Part shown: positions 38,515 to 48,758 of the stretch, piece after piece
How the letters are laid out: every line of letters begins with the position of its first letter
How positions within the stretch are numbered: the first letter of the stretch is position 1
Assembly: GCA_029865845.1 (NCBI GenBank)
Contig: JARXAM010000027.1
Coordinates: 62,001-126,000 of the forward strand
From: Rhodoferax sp.
Lineage (GTDB): Bacteria > Pseudomonadota > Gammaproteobacteria > Burkholderiales > Burkholderiaceae_C
Length of the DNA: 64,000 bases
Direction: 5' to 3'
The notes under the pieces: generated by a model
Database searches by the model: none
What the model was told of the DNA's origin: nothing
Seen by the model: only the letters and a program-made list of their open reading frames with translations
Made by a program: the position numbers and the translations under genes

Positions 38515-39566
38515 GGTTGGGGGGCAAAGGTAATGCGGGCGCACACGCCACCGCCGGGGGCGGCTACAAGTTGCAAAGCCGCGCGGTCGCCAAACGCGCT
38601 GGCCAGCCGTTCGCGTATCTGTTGCAGCCCAAAACCCTGAACGGCCTGTGCGCCCGCGTGGGCTTGCCAGCGGCTTGGGTCTGCCCCCATGCCGGTGTCG
38701 TGCACCTCTAGCTGCAGCATGTCGTCAGCCAGCGCCGCTGCGATGCGGATGTGGCCGCCCTCCACTTTGGGCTCCAGCCCGTGCTGAATGCTGTTTTCCA
38801 CCAGCGGTTGCAACAGCAGGGGGGGCACGGTCAGGTCGCGCAACGCAGGGGGAAGATCTAGTTCGTAGCGCAGGCGCGGGCCCATGCGGATGGCCATCAG
38901 CTCTAGGTAGTCGCGCAAGCGGGCAAACTCATCGGCCAAGGTATGCCTGCCCCCTGGGGCTGTGCGCGATGCTTGCAGGGTGGTTCGCAGGTAGGCAATC
39001 AGGTGGTCCAGCATGGTTTGCGCCCGTGGCGGGTCCACGGCAATCAGTGCGCGCAAATTTGCCAAGGTGTTGAACAGCATGTGGGGCTCTAGCTGCGACT
39101 CCAAGAGCTTGAGCTGTGCCTCGCTGGCCTGGCGGCGCGCTACCTCCAGGTTTTGGCGCTCGGCGGCGAGTTGTTCGCGGCTTACAAATACCCAGCAAAT
39201 GGTGCCGCCTGCCACCAGGCTCACAAACAGCATGCCCAAGGCCATGCGCGGCGCCTGCTTCCAGTACTGGAACGATGTGGTGCCCAAAATCAGGTCGGTG
39301 AGCAAATGCCCGGTGACATACCCAAGCACCACCGCTACCGGCACGATGTACAGCAGTCGGTGCACATGCACCTGCCAGTTATCCACAAAAAAGTGGTTGG
39401 CCCCTTCGATATACGCCCAAATGCTGATGCCGATGCAGTGCGAATACACCAGGTTCAAGCCCAGGGAATGTTTGTCAAACAGCGTGATGGCAATCGCAAT
39501 CACGGTGTTGAGCACCAATACTTTCAGGCCGCGCAGAACCCGCGCGTGGGAGAAATAGGATGGCAT
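38499..39566 (-). CDS. sensor histidine kinase of the LytS/AlgZ type
   Basis: 355 residues. Four membrane helices occupy about residues 15-130, followed by a coiled linker and a His_kinase domain whose phosphorylated histidine lies in QLEPHMLFNTLANLRALI; the ATPase domain has the N-box PLVENSIQHGLEP and the G-rich GFGLQQIRERL. Together with the overlapping LytTR regulator it forms a complete two-component system. No extracellular sensor domain is evident, suggesting the signal is sensed in the membrane. Confidence 0.92.
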   Translation of the reverse strand: MPSYFSHARVLRGLKVLVLNTVIAIAITLFDKHSLGLNLVYSHCIGISIWAYIEGANHFFVDNWQVHVHRLLYIVPVAVVLGYVTGHLLTDLILGTTSFQYWKQAPRMALGMLFVSLVAGGTICWVFVSREQLAAERQNLEVARRQASEAQLKLLESQLEPHMLFNTLANLRALIAVDPPRAQTMLDHLIAYLRTTLQASRTAPGGRHTLADEFARLRDYLELMAIRMGPRLRYELDLPPALRDLTVPPLLLQPLVENSIQHGLEPKVEGGHIRIAAALADDMLQLEVHDTGMGADPSRWQAHAGAQAVQGFGLQQIRERLASAFGDRAALQLVAAPGGGVCARITFAPQPCPRP

Positions 39567-39587
39567 AGAGCCCGCAGTATGCCGCGC

Positions 39588-39884
39588 CTACCAGGGGTCG
39601 CGCAGGGTTTCGAGGCGCTGGCGCTCGCGCTGCACCAGGGTGCTAAAGAAGCTGGACCGGAGCGGGCTTAGCACCACCACCACGCCATGTACCGCCAAGC
39701 CCAAGCCCCAACCGAGTGAGGAGAACACGGCCCAGTGGTGGCCGTGCAGGGTAGCCCACGTCGCCATAGCCCCATTCACGAGCACAAACACCAGGGCATG
39801 GATGTACCAGCCCATTTTGGCACCCGCGCGCTTGCGGGCCAGGCGGTCGAGTTCAGCGGGGGAGAGGTGGGTGAGTGCGTTCAT
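39588..39884 (-). CDS. 2TM domain protein
   Basis: 98 residues, start supported by AAGGAG. Two membrane helices (about 25-46 and 52-75) surrounded by basic soluble ends, matching the 2TM domain family often encoded beside LytTR two-component systems and here 21 bp upstream of one. Function unknown; co-transcription with the kinase pair is likely. Confidence 0.82.
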   Translation of the reverse strand: MNALTHLSPAELDRLARKRAGAKMGWYIHALVFVLVNGAMATWATLHGHHWAVFSSLGWGLGLAVHGVVVVLSPLRSSFFSTLVQRERQRLETLRDPW

Positions 39885-39911
39885 GGTGTGCTCCTTGCGC
39901 GCTACGGTGGT

Positions 39912-40325
39912 TTACAAAAGCCCCAGCCACTGGCCCCAGACCAGTTGACCCAGGTAGCGGCCGGGTAGCAAGGTGAAGGCACCCGCACCCAGGCAAGCGC
40001 TGACGTACAGGCTTTGCATGATCTTTTGATGGCGGCTGATGTCTTTCAAGTACAAAGCACGGAATGCCCCAAAAAGCCCCGCCAGCGTGAGCGGTACAAA
40101 GAGGTGGATCCAGGTGAAGCCCGCCCAGTTGGGCAGTTGGTAGTCACGAATGAAGATGGCGCTGATCGCGGTGGCCAGCATCAGCGTCACCCAGGCATAG
40201 CCCGCTGCGCGGTGCAGTCGGGCGCGCTGCACACGGCCTTTGCGAGCCCACAGGGCGACCGGACCGAGGGCCACGGCGGACAGCGCGGCGGCCAAGTGAA
40301 TGGCGATTAAAGGGGTGAGTTGCAT
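39912..40325 (-). CDS. DUF2306-like membrane protein
   Basis: 137 residues from the ATG at 40325. Four membrane helices with conserved polar positions, including H9 in IHLAAALSA, LHRAAGYAWV, WIHLF and SRHQKIMQSLYVSA, matching DUF2306 integral membrane proteins, which may bind haem through these histidines (inference). It precedes the 2TM gene by 27 bp and probably shares its transcript. Confidence 0.8.
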   Translation of the reverse strand: MQLTPLIAIHLAAALSAVALGPVALWARKGRVQRARLHRAAGYAWVTLMLATAISAIFIRDYQLPNWAGFTWIHLFVPLTLAGLFGAFRALYLKDISRHQKIMQSLYVSACLGAGAFTLLPGRYLGQLVWGQWLGLL

Positions 40326-40511
40326 GGTTGAGGGGGCGTTGTTGTGGCGTGGCGTGACTGTGCCAGCGACACATTGCGCCGCCCACCGGTTTGCGACGGA
40401 ATGCAGGGCGCACACCGTGAAACGCATTTGCGTAGCGCGAACGGCCGCTGCCAGGCGGGGACTCTGCCCGTGTGTCGCTGCTGTGCCTCACAGGCTTTCT
40501 AGAATCGGCGC

Positions 40512-41798
40512 ATGAACAAACAACGCATAGGAGTCGCTGCGGTCGTGGCAGCGCTGCTGGCCGGGGGCGGCTGGTGGTGGACGCAGCAGAGCAGCGCGGG
40601 CCGGGTGGAGTACCGCAGCGCCGTCATCACCCGTGGCAGCCTGCAGGCCACGGTGGCCGCCAGTGGTGCCGTGAGCCCGGTGGCACAGGTGAGCGTTGGC
40701 ACCCAGGTGAGCGGCCAAATTCGTGAAGTACTGGTGGACTTCAACAGCGAAGTCAAAGCCGGCCAACTCATTGCCCAGATTGACCCCGAGACCTTTGAAT
40801 ACCGGGTGCGCAGCGCTCAGGCCGATGTGGATGCCGCCCGCGCCGCCGTGCTGACCGCGCAGGCCAACGCACTGGCCGTGCAAACGCAGGTGTCGCGCGC
40901 GCAAGTAGATGTGGACGAAGCCCGCCGCGACTTCGACCGCAAGCAAAGCCTGGCCGATCAACAGTTCATCGCCACGAGTGAGGCCGACAAGGCCCGCGCC
41001 CTGGTGAATACCAGCCAGCAAGCCTTGAAGAGCGTGCAGGCCCAGGTGGGCGTGGCCCAGGCGCAGGTGATCACTGCGCAGGCCAATGTGGCCCAGCGCG
41101 AGGCGGCGCTGGCGCAGGCGCGTATCGACCTGGCGCGCACCCGCATCACCTCGCCGGTGAACGGCATCGTTATCAAGCGCACCATTGAGCGCGGCCAAAC
41201 GGTGGCCAGCAGCCTGCAAGCGCCCGAGCTATTTGTGATTGCCCAAAACCTCTCCGACATGCAGGTGGAGGCCGCTATTGACGAAAGTGATGTGGGCCGC
41301 CTGCAAACCGGTCAGAAAGCCAGCTTTACGGTGGACGCCTTTCCTGGCCAAACTTTTGAGGGCCGCATCCGCCAGGTGCGCAAGGCAGCCACCAATGTGG
41401 CCAATGTGGTGACGTATGTGGCCATCATCGGCTTTAAGAACGAAGGCGGTCAGCTACTGCCCGGCATGACGGCCAATGTGCGCGTCATCACCGACCAGCG
41501 CGACAACGCCCTCAAGGTGCCCAACGCCGCACTGCGCATGCGCATTGAAGGCCTAGACGCCCCCGCTGGCGGGCGTGGCCCGGGCCGGGGCCGCGTCTAC
41601 ACCCTGGGGGTGGATGGCAAGCCGCAGGCGGTGGCGGTGCGCATTGGTGTGTCAGACGGCAGCAGCACCGAGTTGCTCGAAGGCAGCGACAACGGAGCGG
41701 CCTTGGCCGAGGGCACCGAGGTGATCACCGGCATCAAGACAGCGGCGTCTGCCAAGGCGGGCGGCACCGGTGGCAATGGCCCGCGCCCACTGTTTTGA
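40512..41798 (+). CDS. macA: MacA-like periplasmic adaptor (HlyD/RND membrane-fusion family)
   Basis: 428 residues. An N-terminal membrane anchor (about 7-22) is followed by a split lipoyl domain (VAQVSVGTQVSGQI ... ARTRITSPVNGIVI), a long alpha-helical hairpin of Ala/Gln/Val-rich coiled coil, a beta-barrel and a membrane-proximal domain. It would bridge the MacB pump and an outer-membrane channel. The next two genes encode the matching ATPase and permease at 10 bp and with overlap, so the three form one efflux operon. No outer-membrane factor is in the window. Confidence 0.92.
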   Translation: MNKQRIGVAAVVAALLAGGGWWWTQQSSAGRVEYRSAVITRGSLQATVAASGAVSPVAQVSVGTQVSGQIREVLVDFNSEVKAGQLIAQIDPETFEYRVRSAQADVDAARAAVLTAQANALAVQTQVSRAQVDVDEARRDFDRKQSLADQQFIATSEADKARALVNTSQQALKSVQAQVGVAQAQVITAQANVAQREAALAQARIDLARTRITSPVNGIVIKRTIERGQTVASSLQAPELFVIAQNLSDMQVEAAIDESDVGRLQTGQKASFTVDAFPGQTFEGRIRQVRKAATNVANVVTYVAIIGFKNEGGQLLPGMTANVRVITDQRDNALKVPNAALRMRIEGLDAPAGGRGPGRGRVYTLGVDGKPQAVAVRIGVSDGSSTELLEGSDNGAALAEGTEVITGIKTAASAKAGGTGGNGPRPLF

Positions 41799-41808
41799 AG
41801 GGCCGCAC

Positions 41809-42602
41809 ATGCTGATTTCGGCCCGCGAGTTGAGCAAGACCTACGCCATGGGTGACCAGACGGTGCACGCCCTGCGTGGCGTGTCGCTGGACATTGCCCA
41901 GGGCGAGATGGTGGCCATCATGGGCACCTCGGGCTCCGGCAAATCGACGCTGATGAATATTTTGGGCTGCCTGGACCAGCCCAGCAGCGGCAGCTACCGG
42001 TTGGCGGGCGAGGCAGTGCAGGGCATGGCCCCCGATGCACTGGCTTCCATCCGCAACCGGCGCATAGGCTTTGTGTTTCAGCAGTTCAACCTGCTGGCCC
42101 GCACCAGCGCGTTGGAAAACGTGGAGCTGCCCCTGGTGTACGCCGGCATCAAGGCACCGCAGCGCCACGCCCGGGCGCTGGAAGCCCTGCACCGCGTGGG
42201 CCTGGGCGAGCGCGTCCACCACACCCCGGCCGAGCTGTCGGGCGGTCAGCAGCAGCGCGTGGCCATTGCGCGTGCGCTGGTCAACCAGCCCCCGCTCTTG
42301 CTGGCCGACGAGCCCACCGGTGCGCTGGACTCACAGACCAGCGACGACATCATGCGGCTGCTGGCCGACCTCAACCACCAGGGCATTACCGTGGTGTTGG
42401 TCACCCACGAACCCGATATTGCCGCCTGGGCACGCCGCAAGCTGGTATTCAAAGACGGCCGCATGGTGGAAGACACGGTTCAGGCGCAGGCAGAGGGAAG
42501 ATCAACCGCCGCCGGGCCGCCCCAAAGCGTAATGGCCCCGGTTGCTGGCGACCCCTTGGGTCGTTGGGGCAGCGACCCGCAAACTAGCGGCGCGTGGGGA
42601 CT

Positions 42603-42606
<4 letters not shown>
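41809..42606 (+). CDS. macB: MacB-type ABC transporter ATP-binding protein
   Basis: 265 residues from the ATG at 41809. Walker A GTSGSGKST, signature LSGGQQQRVAIARAL, Walker B LLADEPTGALD and the H-loop VTHEPDIA place it in the LolD/MacB class. In E. coli the ATPase and permease are one MacB polypeptide; here they are separate genes with a 4-bp ATGA overlap. A C-terminal extension of about 40 residues, rich in Gly/Ala/Pro, follows the ATPase domain. Confidence 0.93.
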
Positions 42607-43838
<1,232 letters not shown>

Positions 43839-43936
43839 ACAGGCACGGGGCCGCATCGCCCGACAGGGGGGCCCATGGCTGCTGGGTGTGGCATGGAATT
43901 GCATTGCATAGGTATTACGTTAAAGGGAGATGTGTT

Positions 43937-44770
43937 GTGGACAGTGTGTTGTTGATCAAGGCCGCCATCATGGGGGTGGTGGAAGGGCTGACCGAGTTTT
44001 TGCCGATTTCGAGCACCGGCCATTTGATATTGGCGGGCGCGCTCCTCGGGTTTGACGATGAAAAGGCCAAGGTGTTTGACATTGCCATTCAGACCGGTGC
44101 CATCCTGGCCGTGATCTTGGTGTACTGGCAAAAAATCCGTGACACGCTGGTGGCGCTGCCCACCGACAAGGCGGCCCAGCGTTTTGCGCTGAATGTGCTG
44201 GTGGGCTTTGTGCCTGCGGTGCTGCTGGGCCTACTGTTTGGCAAGGCCATCAAGGCCCACTTGTTCACCCCGGAGGTGGTGGCCACCACCTTCATCGTGG
44301 GCGGCTTCATCATTTTGTGGGCAGAGCGTCGCCAGAGCACGGGTGGCAATGCGGTGCGGGTGCACAGCGTGGATGACATGACCGTGCTCGACGCCCTCAA
44401 GGTAGGGCTGGTGCAGTGCCTGGCCATGGTGCCGGGCACCAGCCGCAGTGGGGCCACCATCATTGGCGGCATGTTGCTGGGCCTGTCGCGCAAGGCGGCC
44501 ACCGACTTTTCTTTCTTTTTGGCGATTCCCACCCTGATCGGCGCGGGGGCCTACAGCCTCTACAAAGAGCGCGCGCTGCTGTCCATGGCAGACCTGCCGA
44601 TGTTTGCGGTGGGGCTGGTGTTTTCGTTCATCAGCGCGTGGCTGTGTGTGCGCTGGCTGCTGCAGTTCATCTCCACCCACAGCTTTGTGGGCTTTGCGTA
44701 CTACCGCATCGTGTTTGGTTTGGTCGTCTTGGTCACCGCTTGGACGGGGTGGGTCGTCTGGGCTGCGTGA
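43937..44770 (+). CDS. uppP: undecaprenyl-diphosphatase
   Basis: 277 residues from a GTG with AGGGAGA six bases upstream; a longer reading from 43886 lacks such a signal. It dephosphorylates undecaprenyl pyrophosphate to recycle the lipid carrier for peptidoglycan; also confers bacitracin tolerance. Both signature motifs are present: [13 protein letters not shown] with the catalytic glutamate/histidine region and [10 protein letters not shown]. Seven to eight membrane helices. The last 70 bp overlap the convergent hydrolase gene. Confidence 0.96.
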   Translation: MDSVLLIKAAIMGVVEGLTEFLPISSTGHLILAGALLGFDDEKAKVFDIAIQTGAILAVILVYWQKIRDTLVALPTDKAAQRFALNVLVGFVPAVLLGLLFGKAIKAHLFTPEVVATTFIVGGFIILWAERRQSTGGNAVRVHSVDDMTVLDALKVGLVQCLAMVPGTSRSGATIIGGMLLGLSRKAATDFSFFLAIPTLIGAGAYSLYKERALLSMADLPMFAVGLVFSFISAWLCVRWLLQFISTHSFVGFAYYRIVFGLVVLVTAWTGWVVWAA

Positions 44771-45567
44771 TCCATATTGCGAATGGCGGCCTCCAGCGCG
44801 GCGGCCACGACCAAGGGCTTTTCCATGGGGAACAGGTGGCTGCCATCGAGCATCATGTGGCGGCCACGGGTCACTTTGTGGGTCAGGTCTAGGCCCGCCT
44901 GGCGCAGCTCGCGTGAGCGGGTTCCACCAATAAAGGTGACGGGGCATTGCAGTGCCGAGGGGGTGAGCACCTGGGCCAAATTGTCGGGCAGGGTGTTGTA
45001 GAGCGCGGTTTCGACCTCGCGGTCAAACGCCAACTGGCGATGCCCGTCTGCGTTTTCGGGAAAGCTGTGCACGTAGTCGTGCAGCACTTGGGGGTCCCAC
45101 TGGGAAAACGCCTTCTTTTTCTGAAAGTGCTCCAGCGCGGCCTCTGCGCTGGGCCAGCTGATGCGGCGCTTGCGGCTGATGGTGCCGGGGGAAAACGCCC
45201 CCACCAGACGCACCGTTTTCGCCAACCCCACCATGCGGGAGCGCCAGCCTCCAACCAGCGGCGAGTCCAGCAACACCACCCCTTTGGCCAGTGCGGGGTT
45301 TTGGGCGGCGGCCATCACGCTCAAGTACCCGCCTAGCGAATGGCCCACCAACCACACGGGCTCGCCCGCCGCGTCCACGGCGGTACGCGTGAAATGCACG
45401 AGTTGCTGCACGATGTGTGGCCAGTTGTCGCTGACGGGGTACAGGGGGTCGTGGCCTACCTTGTCAATGGCAAGCACCTGAAAGCCGCGCGCACGCAAGT
45501 TGTCAAACAACACCCGGTAGGTCGTGGCGGGGAATCCATTGGCGTGGGAGAAAACGATGGTGGACAT
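44701..45567 (-). CDS. alpha/beta-hydrolase
   Basis: 288 residues. Nucleophile elbow GHSLGG, oxyanion segment [13 protein letters not shown], and a C-terminal [17 protein letters not shown] histidine region. It resembles lipase/esterase-type hydrolases of about 280 residues. It overlaps uppP tail to tail by 70 bp, with its last 23 codons antisense to the uppP 3' end; an earlier true end is not available. The region 45568-45620 upstream contains an ATGCAG...CTGCAT hairpin (45580-45602) and no gene. Confidence 0.85.
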   Translation of the reverse strand: MSTIVFSHANGFPATTYRVLFDNLRARGFQVLAIDKVGHDPLYPVSDNWPHIVQQLVHFTRTAVDAAGEPVWLVGHSLGGYLSVMAAAQNPALAKGVVLLDSPLVGGWRSRMVGLAKTVRLVGAFSPGTISRKRRISWPSAEAALEHFQKKKAFSQWDPQVLHDYVHSFPENADGHRQLAFDREVETALYNTLPDNLAQVLTPSALQCPVTFIGGTRSRELRQAGLDLTHKVTRGRHMMLDGSHLFPMEKPLVVAAALEAAIRNMDHAAQTTHPVQAVTKTTKPNTMR

Positions 45568-45579
45568 GCAGCCATCCTA

Positions 45580-45602
45580 ATGCAGCCCGCGTGGGACTGC
45601 AT
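45580..45602. repeat. small inverted repeat at the outer edge of the islet
   Basis: ATGCAG-CCC and GGG-CTGCAT arms around GCGT. It lies just beyond the left copy of the sdaA 3' end, where the original sdaA terminator would have been, but it lacks a T run. Confidence 0.4.
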
Positions 45603-45620
45603 AGCCCTGCCCATTAGTGC

Positions 45621-45707
45621 ATCAGCACTCCACGATATTCACCGCCAGTCCGCCACGGGCGGTTTCTTTGTATTTGGTTTTCATGTCGGCACCGGTTTCG
45701 CGCATGG
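45621..45707. repeat. 87-bp direct repeat, left copy (relic of sdaA 3' end)
   Basis: 85 of 87 bases match 48915-49001. Read on the minus strand it encodes the last 28 residues and stop of SdaA ([12 protein letters not shown]... to IVEC). Both differences are at third codon positions and silent. The copy is orphaned: its upstream side is islet DNA. It marks the left boundary of the 3.2-kb insertion. Confidence 0.93.
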
Positions 45708-45757
45708 ATTTTTATCCGATACTTTGTGTCCACCCAGTTGCCAGTGGAACTTTATTT

Positions 45758-46753
45758 ATGAATCAGCTTGATGTTCTGTACCAGCTTGAGAGGCTTCTAG
45801 CCAGCCCTCAGCCTATGGGGCGTGACGCACTAATGAGCAAGTTGGAGGTATCCAGGGCGACGCTCAAGCGCTATTTGGAAATCCTGCGCAACAGAATGAA
45901 TGTACCTATCGAGTACGACAGGTGTACAAATACATATGCCATTCAACGCAACGTCGGCGCGAGCGGCTTCGCATTGGATCGCCAAGAGCTTCCCGGCGTC
46001 TGGTTCAGCCAACAGGAACTGATTGCTCTTTTGACCATGTCAAAGTTGATTGGCGAACTCGACGCCACGGGAATGCTTCACCGCCAACTGCGACCAATTT
46101 TGGAGCGGCTGGACAAAATGTTGGGCTGCACACCAATGCAATCCCAAGAGTTCCAGCGCCGCGTTCGCATTCTTGGGGTCGCTCGTCGAGAGGTTTCAAA
46201 TCAGTTTTTTGAACGGGTTGGCCTCGGACTTACCCAACGCAATCAACTGCATGTCAGATATTTCACGCGCAGTCGGGGAGTAGAAACCAGTCGCATTCTT
46301 TCACCGCAGCGACTTGTCCATCATCGACACACGTGGTTCTTGGATGCTTGGTGCCACGCGTCATGTTCGCTAAAGCGCTTTGCTTTGGATGCATTTCGCG
46401 AGGTGCAAGTCTTGAAAGATGCAGCCCACAATGTTCCCGTTAGCGAGGTGGAAAAAGCATTTGATGTTGGCTACGGTATCTACCATGGAGACAGAATTCG
46501 GTGGGCTACATTGGTGTTTACTGCACGTGCATCTGCCTGGGTCGCTTTGGAACAGTGGCATCCTGATCAAAAAGCGCGGCGACTGGCCTCTGGCTCGTTG
46601 GAGTTGAAGGTTCCTTATACCAACGATGAAGAGTTGCTGATGGATATACAGCGTCACGGCGCTGATGTAAAGGTCAAGGCACCTGCCGCGCTCAGGAACA
46701 AATTACTGAACGGGTTGAAGCAGGCAGTGACGCAATACGAGAACGGCGAATGA
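45758..46753 (+). CDS. WYL-domain transcriptional regulator
   Basis: 331 residues from the ATG at 45758; a longer reading would begin inside the direct repeat. N-terminal winged helix (about 1-60: LYQLERLLASPQPMGRDALMSKLEVSRATLKRYLEIL) of the DeoR-like HTH type, then a central helical part, a WYL domain (about 165-240, LHVRYFTRS ... TWFLDAWCH, RFALDAFREV) that binds a nucleotide-like ligand in related proteins, and a C-terminal WCX-like domain. WYL repressors of this architecture (BrxR/CapW-type) control several anti-phage systems. It heads the islet; a hairpin separates it from the next four genes, suggesting it represses a downstream promoter. Confidence 0.9.
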   Translation: MNQLDVLYQLERLLASPQPMGRDALMSKLEVSRATLKRYLEILRNRMNVPIEYDRCTNTYAIQRNVGASGFALDRQELPGVWFSQQELIALLTMSKLIGELDATGMLHRQLRPILERLDKMLGCTPMQSQEFQRRVRILGVARREVSNQFFERVGLGLTQRNQLHVRYFTRSRGVETSRILSPQRLVHHRHTWFLDAWCHASCSLKRFALDAFREVQVLKDAAHNVPVSEVEKAFDVGYGIYHGDRIRWATLVFTARASAWVALEQWHPDQKARRLASGSLELKVPYTNDEELLMDIQRHGADVKVKAPAALRNKLLNGLKQAVTQYENGE

Positions 46754-46760
46754 CTTCCGC

Positions 46761-46779
46761 AGGCTCATTTGGTGAGCCT
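46761..46779. promoter_or_regulatory. perfect hairpin between WYL regulator and effector genes
   Basis: AGGCTCA/TGAGCCT with a 5-base loop, 8 bp after the regulator stop. It has no T tail, so an operator or attenuating hairpin is at least as likely as a terminator. The 50 bp that follow lead to the AAGGAG site of the next gene. Confidence 0.45.
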
Positions 46780-46829
46780 CTGTTCAACCATACTAGCGGA
46801 CGGTGATTTGGACAGACTAAGGAGTATTT

Positions 46830-47219
46830 ATGCTGCGACAGGATTGGGGATTCGACTACACGGCTGCAAACTTGGCGGAAGCCGCCGCGCAAAAGAAGGC
46901 GTTTCATCAAGAACGCTTTGATTGGTGGAAGAATAAGCGCGACGAGGTAATGAACACCATTCGAACTGAGGGACTGGAGATCGATGAAAAGATTGCCCTT
47001 GAGTACAGGAGTCCAAAGTCCCGTGATTGGGATCGAAGTTCGCAAGTGATGGTGCGTAACGATCTGCAAAAGGATCTCAATGAATGTGTAGAAAAACTCA
47101 GTCATCACACCTCATTTATCCAACAATATGTTGGTTGGCAACAGGTGCTAGCGGCGAATCCCGAGTCTCGGGTTAAGTTGGATATTGATGATTGGTTGTT
47201 CTTCTTCAGTCGCAATTAA
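46830..47219 (+). CDS. uncharacterised islet protein, 129 residues
   Basis: Start ATG has AAGGAG seven bases upstream (46819-46824). The product is mostly helical and charged, with Trp-rich patches (RQDWGFDYTAANLAEAAAQ, ERFDWWKNKRDEV, FIQQYVGWQQVL, DDWLFFFSRN). No enzyme motif, signal peptide or membrane helix is seen, and I recognise no family. Position 77 bp after the regulator and 36 bp before the UDG-fold gene makes it a component of the islet operon. Confidence 0.75.
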   Translation: MLRQDWGFDYTAANLAEAAAQKKAFHQERFDWWKNKRDEVMNTIRTEGLEIDEKIALEYRSPKSRDWDRSSQVMVRNDLQKDLNECVEKLSHHTSFIQQYVGWQQVLAANPESRVKLDIDDWLFFFSRN

Positions 47220-47255
47220 AAGCCTTTGTTTATATCTGGAAATTGAGGGGTTGGT

Positions 47256-47924
47256 GTGGATAAGTTATCAATGCTTCATATGTTGGGGAAAAAGAGGAGA
47301 GTGTCTGCATTAGGAGATTATAGAAATATTGGGTTTTATCATGACGGCGCATATGATTGTGATTGGGTGTCTCCATACACAAAATCAGCTTGCAATATAA
47401 ATGCAGACGTCATGGTCGTACTTCAGGATTGGGCTTCGGACTCAGACTTAAGCAAAACACTGGATCCTGATGTCGTGGAATATGGACTGACGCCTAATGC
47501 ACCTACAAATACAAATTTAAAAAACTTGCTTTGGACGCATTTAAAGCTAGAGCTTAAGGATGTTTTTGTGACCAATATGTTTCCTTTCGTCAAGCTCGGG
47601 GCAATGAGTGATTCAATTCCAATAGGGGCTATGTTGCGTGCCGCGCGCGATTATTGTCAGCCACAAATTGATATCGTAAGGCCCGCGCTTGTGATTTGCA
47701 CCGGTATTGCGGTGTTCAATGTTCTTCGTAGGATCCATAAGTTTCCTAGAGTGAAGAATGCGGACGAAGGCATCAAGAGTCCATTTGTTGTGGGCGCGAC
47801 AACATATTATTGTCAGTCGCACCCCGGTATGCTTGGCAAAAACAACAGGCAGCGTCATGGCAGGCGTGACCAAGTTGCTAAAGATTGGGAAACAATGGCG
47901 AAGGTATTGAAAGGCCAATCGTGA
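47256..47924 (+). CDS. uracil-DNA-glycosylase-fold protein
   Basis: 222 residues from a GTG with GAGGGG five bases upstream; an ATG at 47271 is an alternative. The sequence follows the UDG superfamily plan: a first strand ending in a putative active-site loop (VMVVLQDWASDSD), LLWTHLKLELKDVFVTNMFPFVK, a Rossmann-like strand PALVICTGIAVFNVLRR, and a late loop with histidine (YCQSHPGML). In this superfamily such loops bind and cut damaged or modified bases, but the exact activating residues here differ from families 1 to 5, so substrate is open. The Sir2 gene start overlaps its stop by 4 bp. Confidence 0.7.
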   Translation: MDKLSMLHMLGKKRRVSALGDYRNIGFYHDGAYDCDWVSPYTKSACNINADVMVVLQDWASDSDLSKTLDPDVVEYGLTPNAPTNTNLKNLLWTHLKLELKDVFVTNMFPFVKLGAMSDSIPIGAMLRAARDYCQPQIDIVRPALVICTGIAVFNVLRRIHKFPRVKNADEGIKSPFVVGATTYYCQSHPGMLGKNNRQRHGRRDQVAKDWETMAKVLKGQS

Positions 47925-48757
47925 CTTTGAAGCAAGCCGCAGAAATTGTCTCTTCTGCCGATGCGCTTTTCATCTGCGCTGGTGCGGGGATGGGGGTTGA
48001 TTCTGGACTTCCAGACTTCCGAGGCAATGAGGGATTTTGGAAGGCATATCCAGCATTAAAGAGTGTAAACCTGCGTTTTGCGGAAGTTGCGAGCCCTTTC
48101 ACTTTTGCGGAAGATCCAGTGTTGGCTTGGGGCTTTTATGGACACAGGTTGCAGCTATACAGGAATACCCAACCGCATCAAGGGTTTGCAATACTAAAGA
48201 AGTGGGCAAAAGCGAAGTCACTTGAATGGCGTGTATTCACCAGCAATGTGGACGGGCAATTTCAAAAAGCAGGGTTTGACGAGTCAAATATTTACGAGTG
48301 CCATGGTTCCATACACCATCTTCAGTGTATGGATGGATGTTCAAACCATATTTGGGATGCGGAATCGTTTAAGCCCATAGTGAATGAATCTACTTGTCGG
48401 CTGATTTCCGCATTGCCTAAGTGTCCGCAATGTGACGGTTTGGCCCGACCCAACGTCATGATGTTTGGTGACGGTGGTTGGCAAAGTCACCGTAGCCAAT
48501 CTCAAGAAGATCGCTTGGAAAACTGGCTTTCCAGATTGGCCGACCAAAGCGCGCGTTTGGCGGTGGTTGAAGTTGGCGCGGGAACATCCATTCCATCTGT
48601 CCGTACATTTAGTCATTCGTTGATTCGTCGCTATGGCGCGCGCCTTGTACGAATAAATTTGCGTGAGCCTCAGGTTCCCAATCTTGATCATGTCGGCTTG
48701 GAGATGGCCGCATTGAGTGCATTGAAAGAAATAGATTCCTACATAAATAGGTTCTAG
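47921..48757 (+). CDS. Sir2-family NAD-dependent enzyme
   Basis: 278 residues from a GTG overlapping the previous stop (GTGA); a TTG at 47885 is less likely. Sirtuin motifs are nearly complete: NAD-binding GAGMGVDSGLPDFRG, TSNVDG (usually TQN-DG), catalytic histidine in YECHGS, two zinc pairs (CMDGC and CPQC), and GAGTSIPSVRTFSHSL. Sir2 domains in defence systems usually cleave NAD; this one keeps zinc and catalytic sites like deacetylases, so either activity is possible. It is translationally coupled to the UDG-fold protein, which implies they act together. Confidence 0.9.
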   Translation: MTLKQAAEIVSSADALFICAGAGMGVDSGLPDFRGNEGFWKAYPALKSVNLRFAEVASPFTFAEDPVLAWGFYGHRLQLYRNTQPHQGFAILKKWAKAKSLEWRVFTSNVDGQFQKAGFDESNIYECHGSIHHLQCMDGCSNHIWDAESFKPIVNESTCRLISALPKCPQCDGLARPNVMMFGDGGWQSHRSQSQEDRLENWLSRLADQSARLAVVEVGAGTSIPSVRTFSHSLIRRYGARLVRINLREPQVPNLDHVGLEMAALSALKEIDSYINRF

Positions 48758-48758
48758 T

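Noticed and set aside
45617..45757. Longer N terminus for the WYL regulator
   Set aside because: The extension would translate the antisense of the sdaA 3' repeat; the family N terminus begins at 45758.
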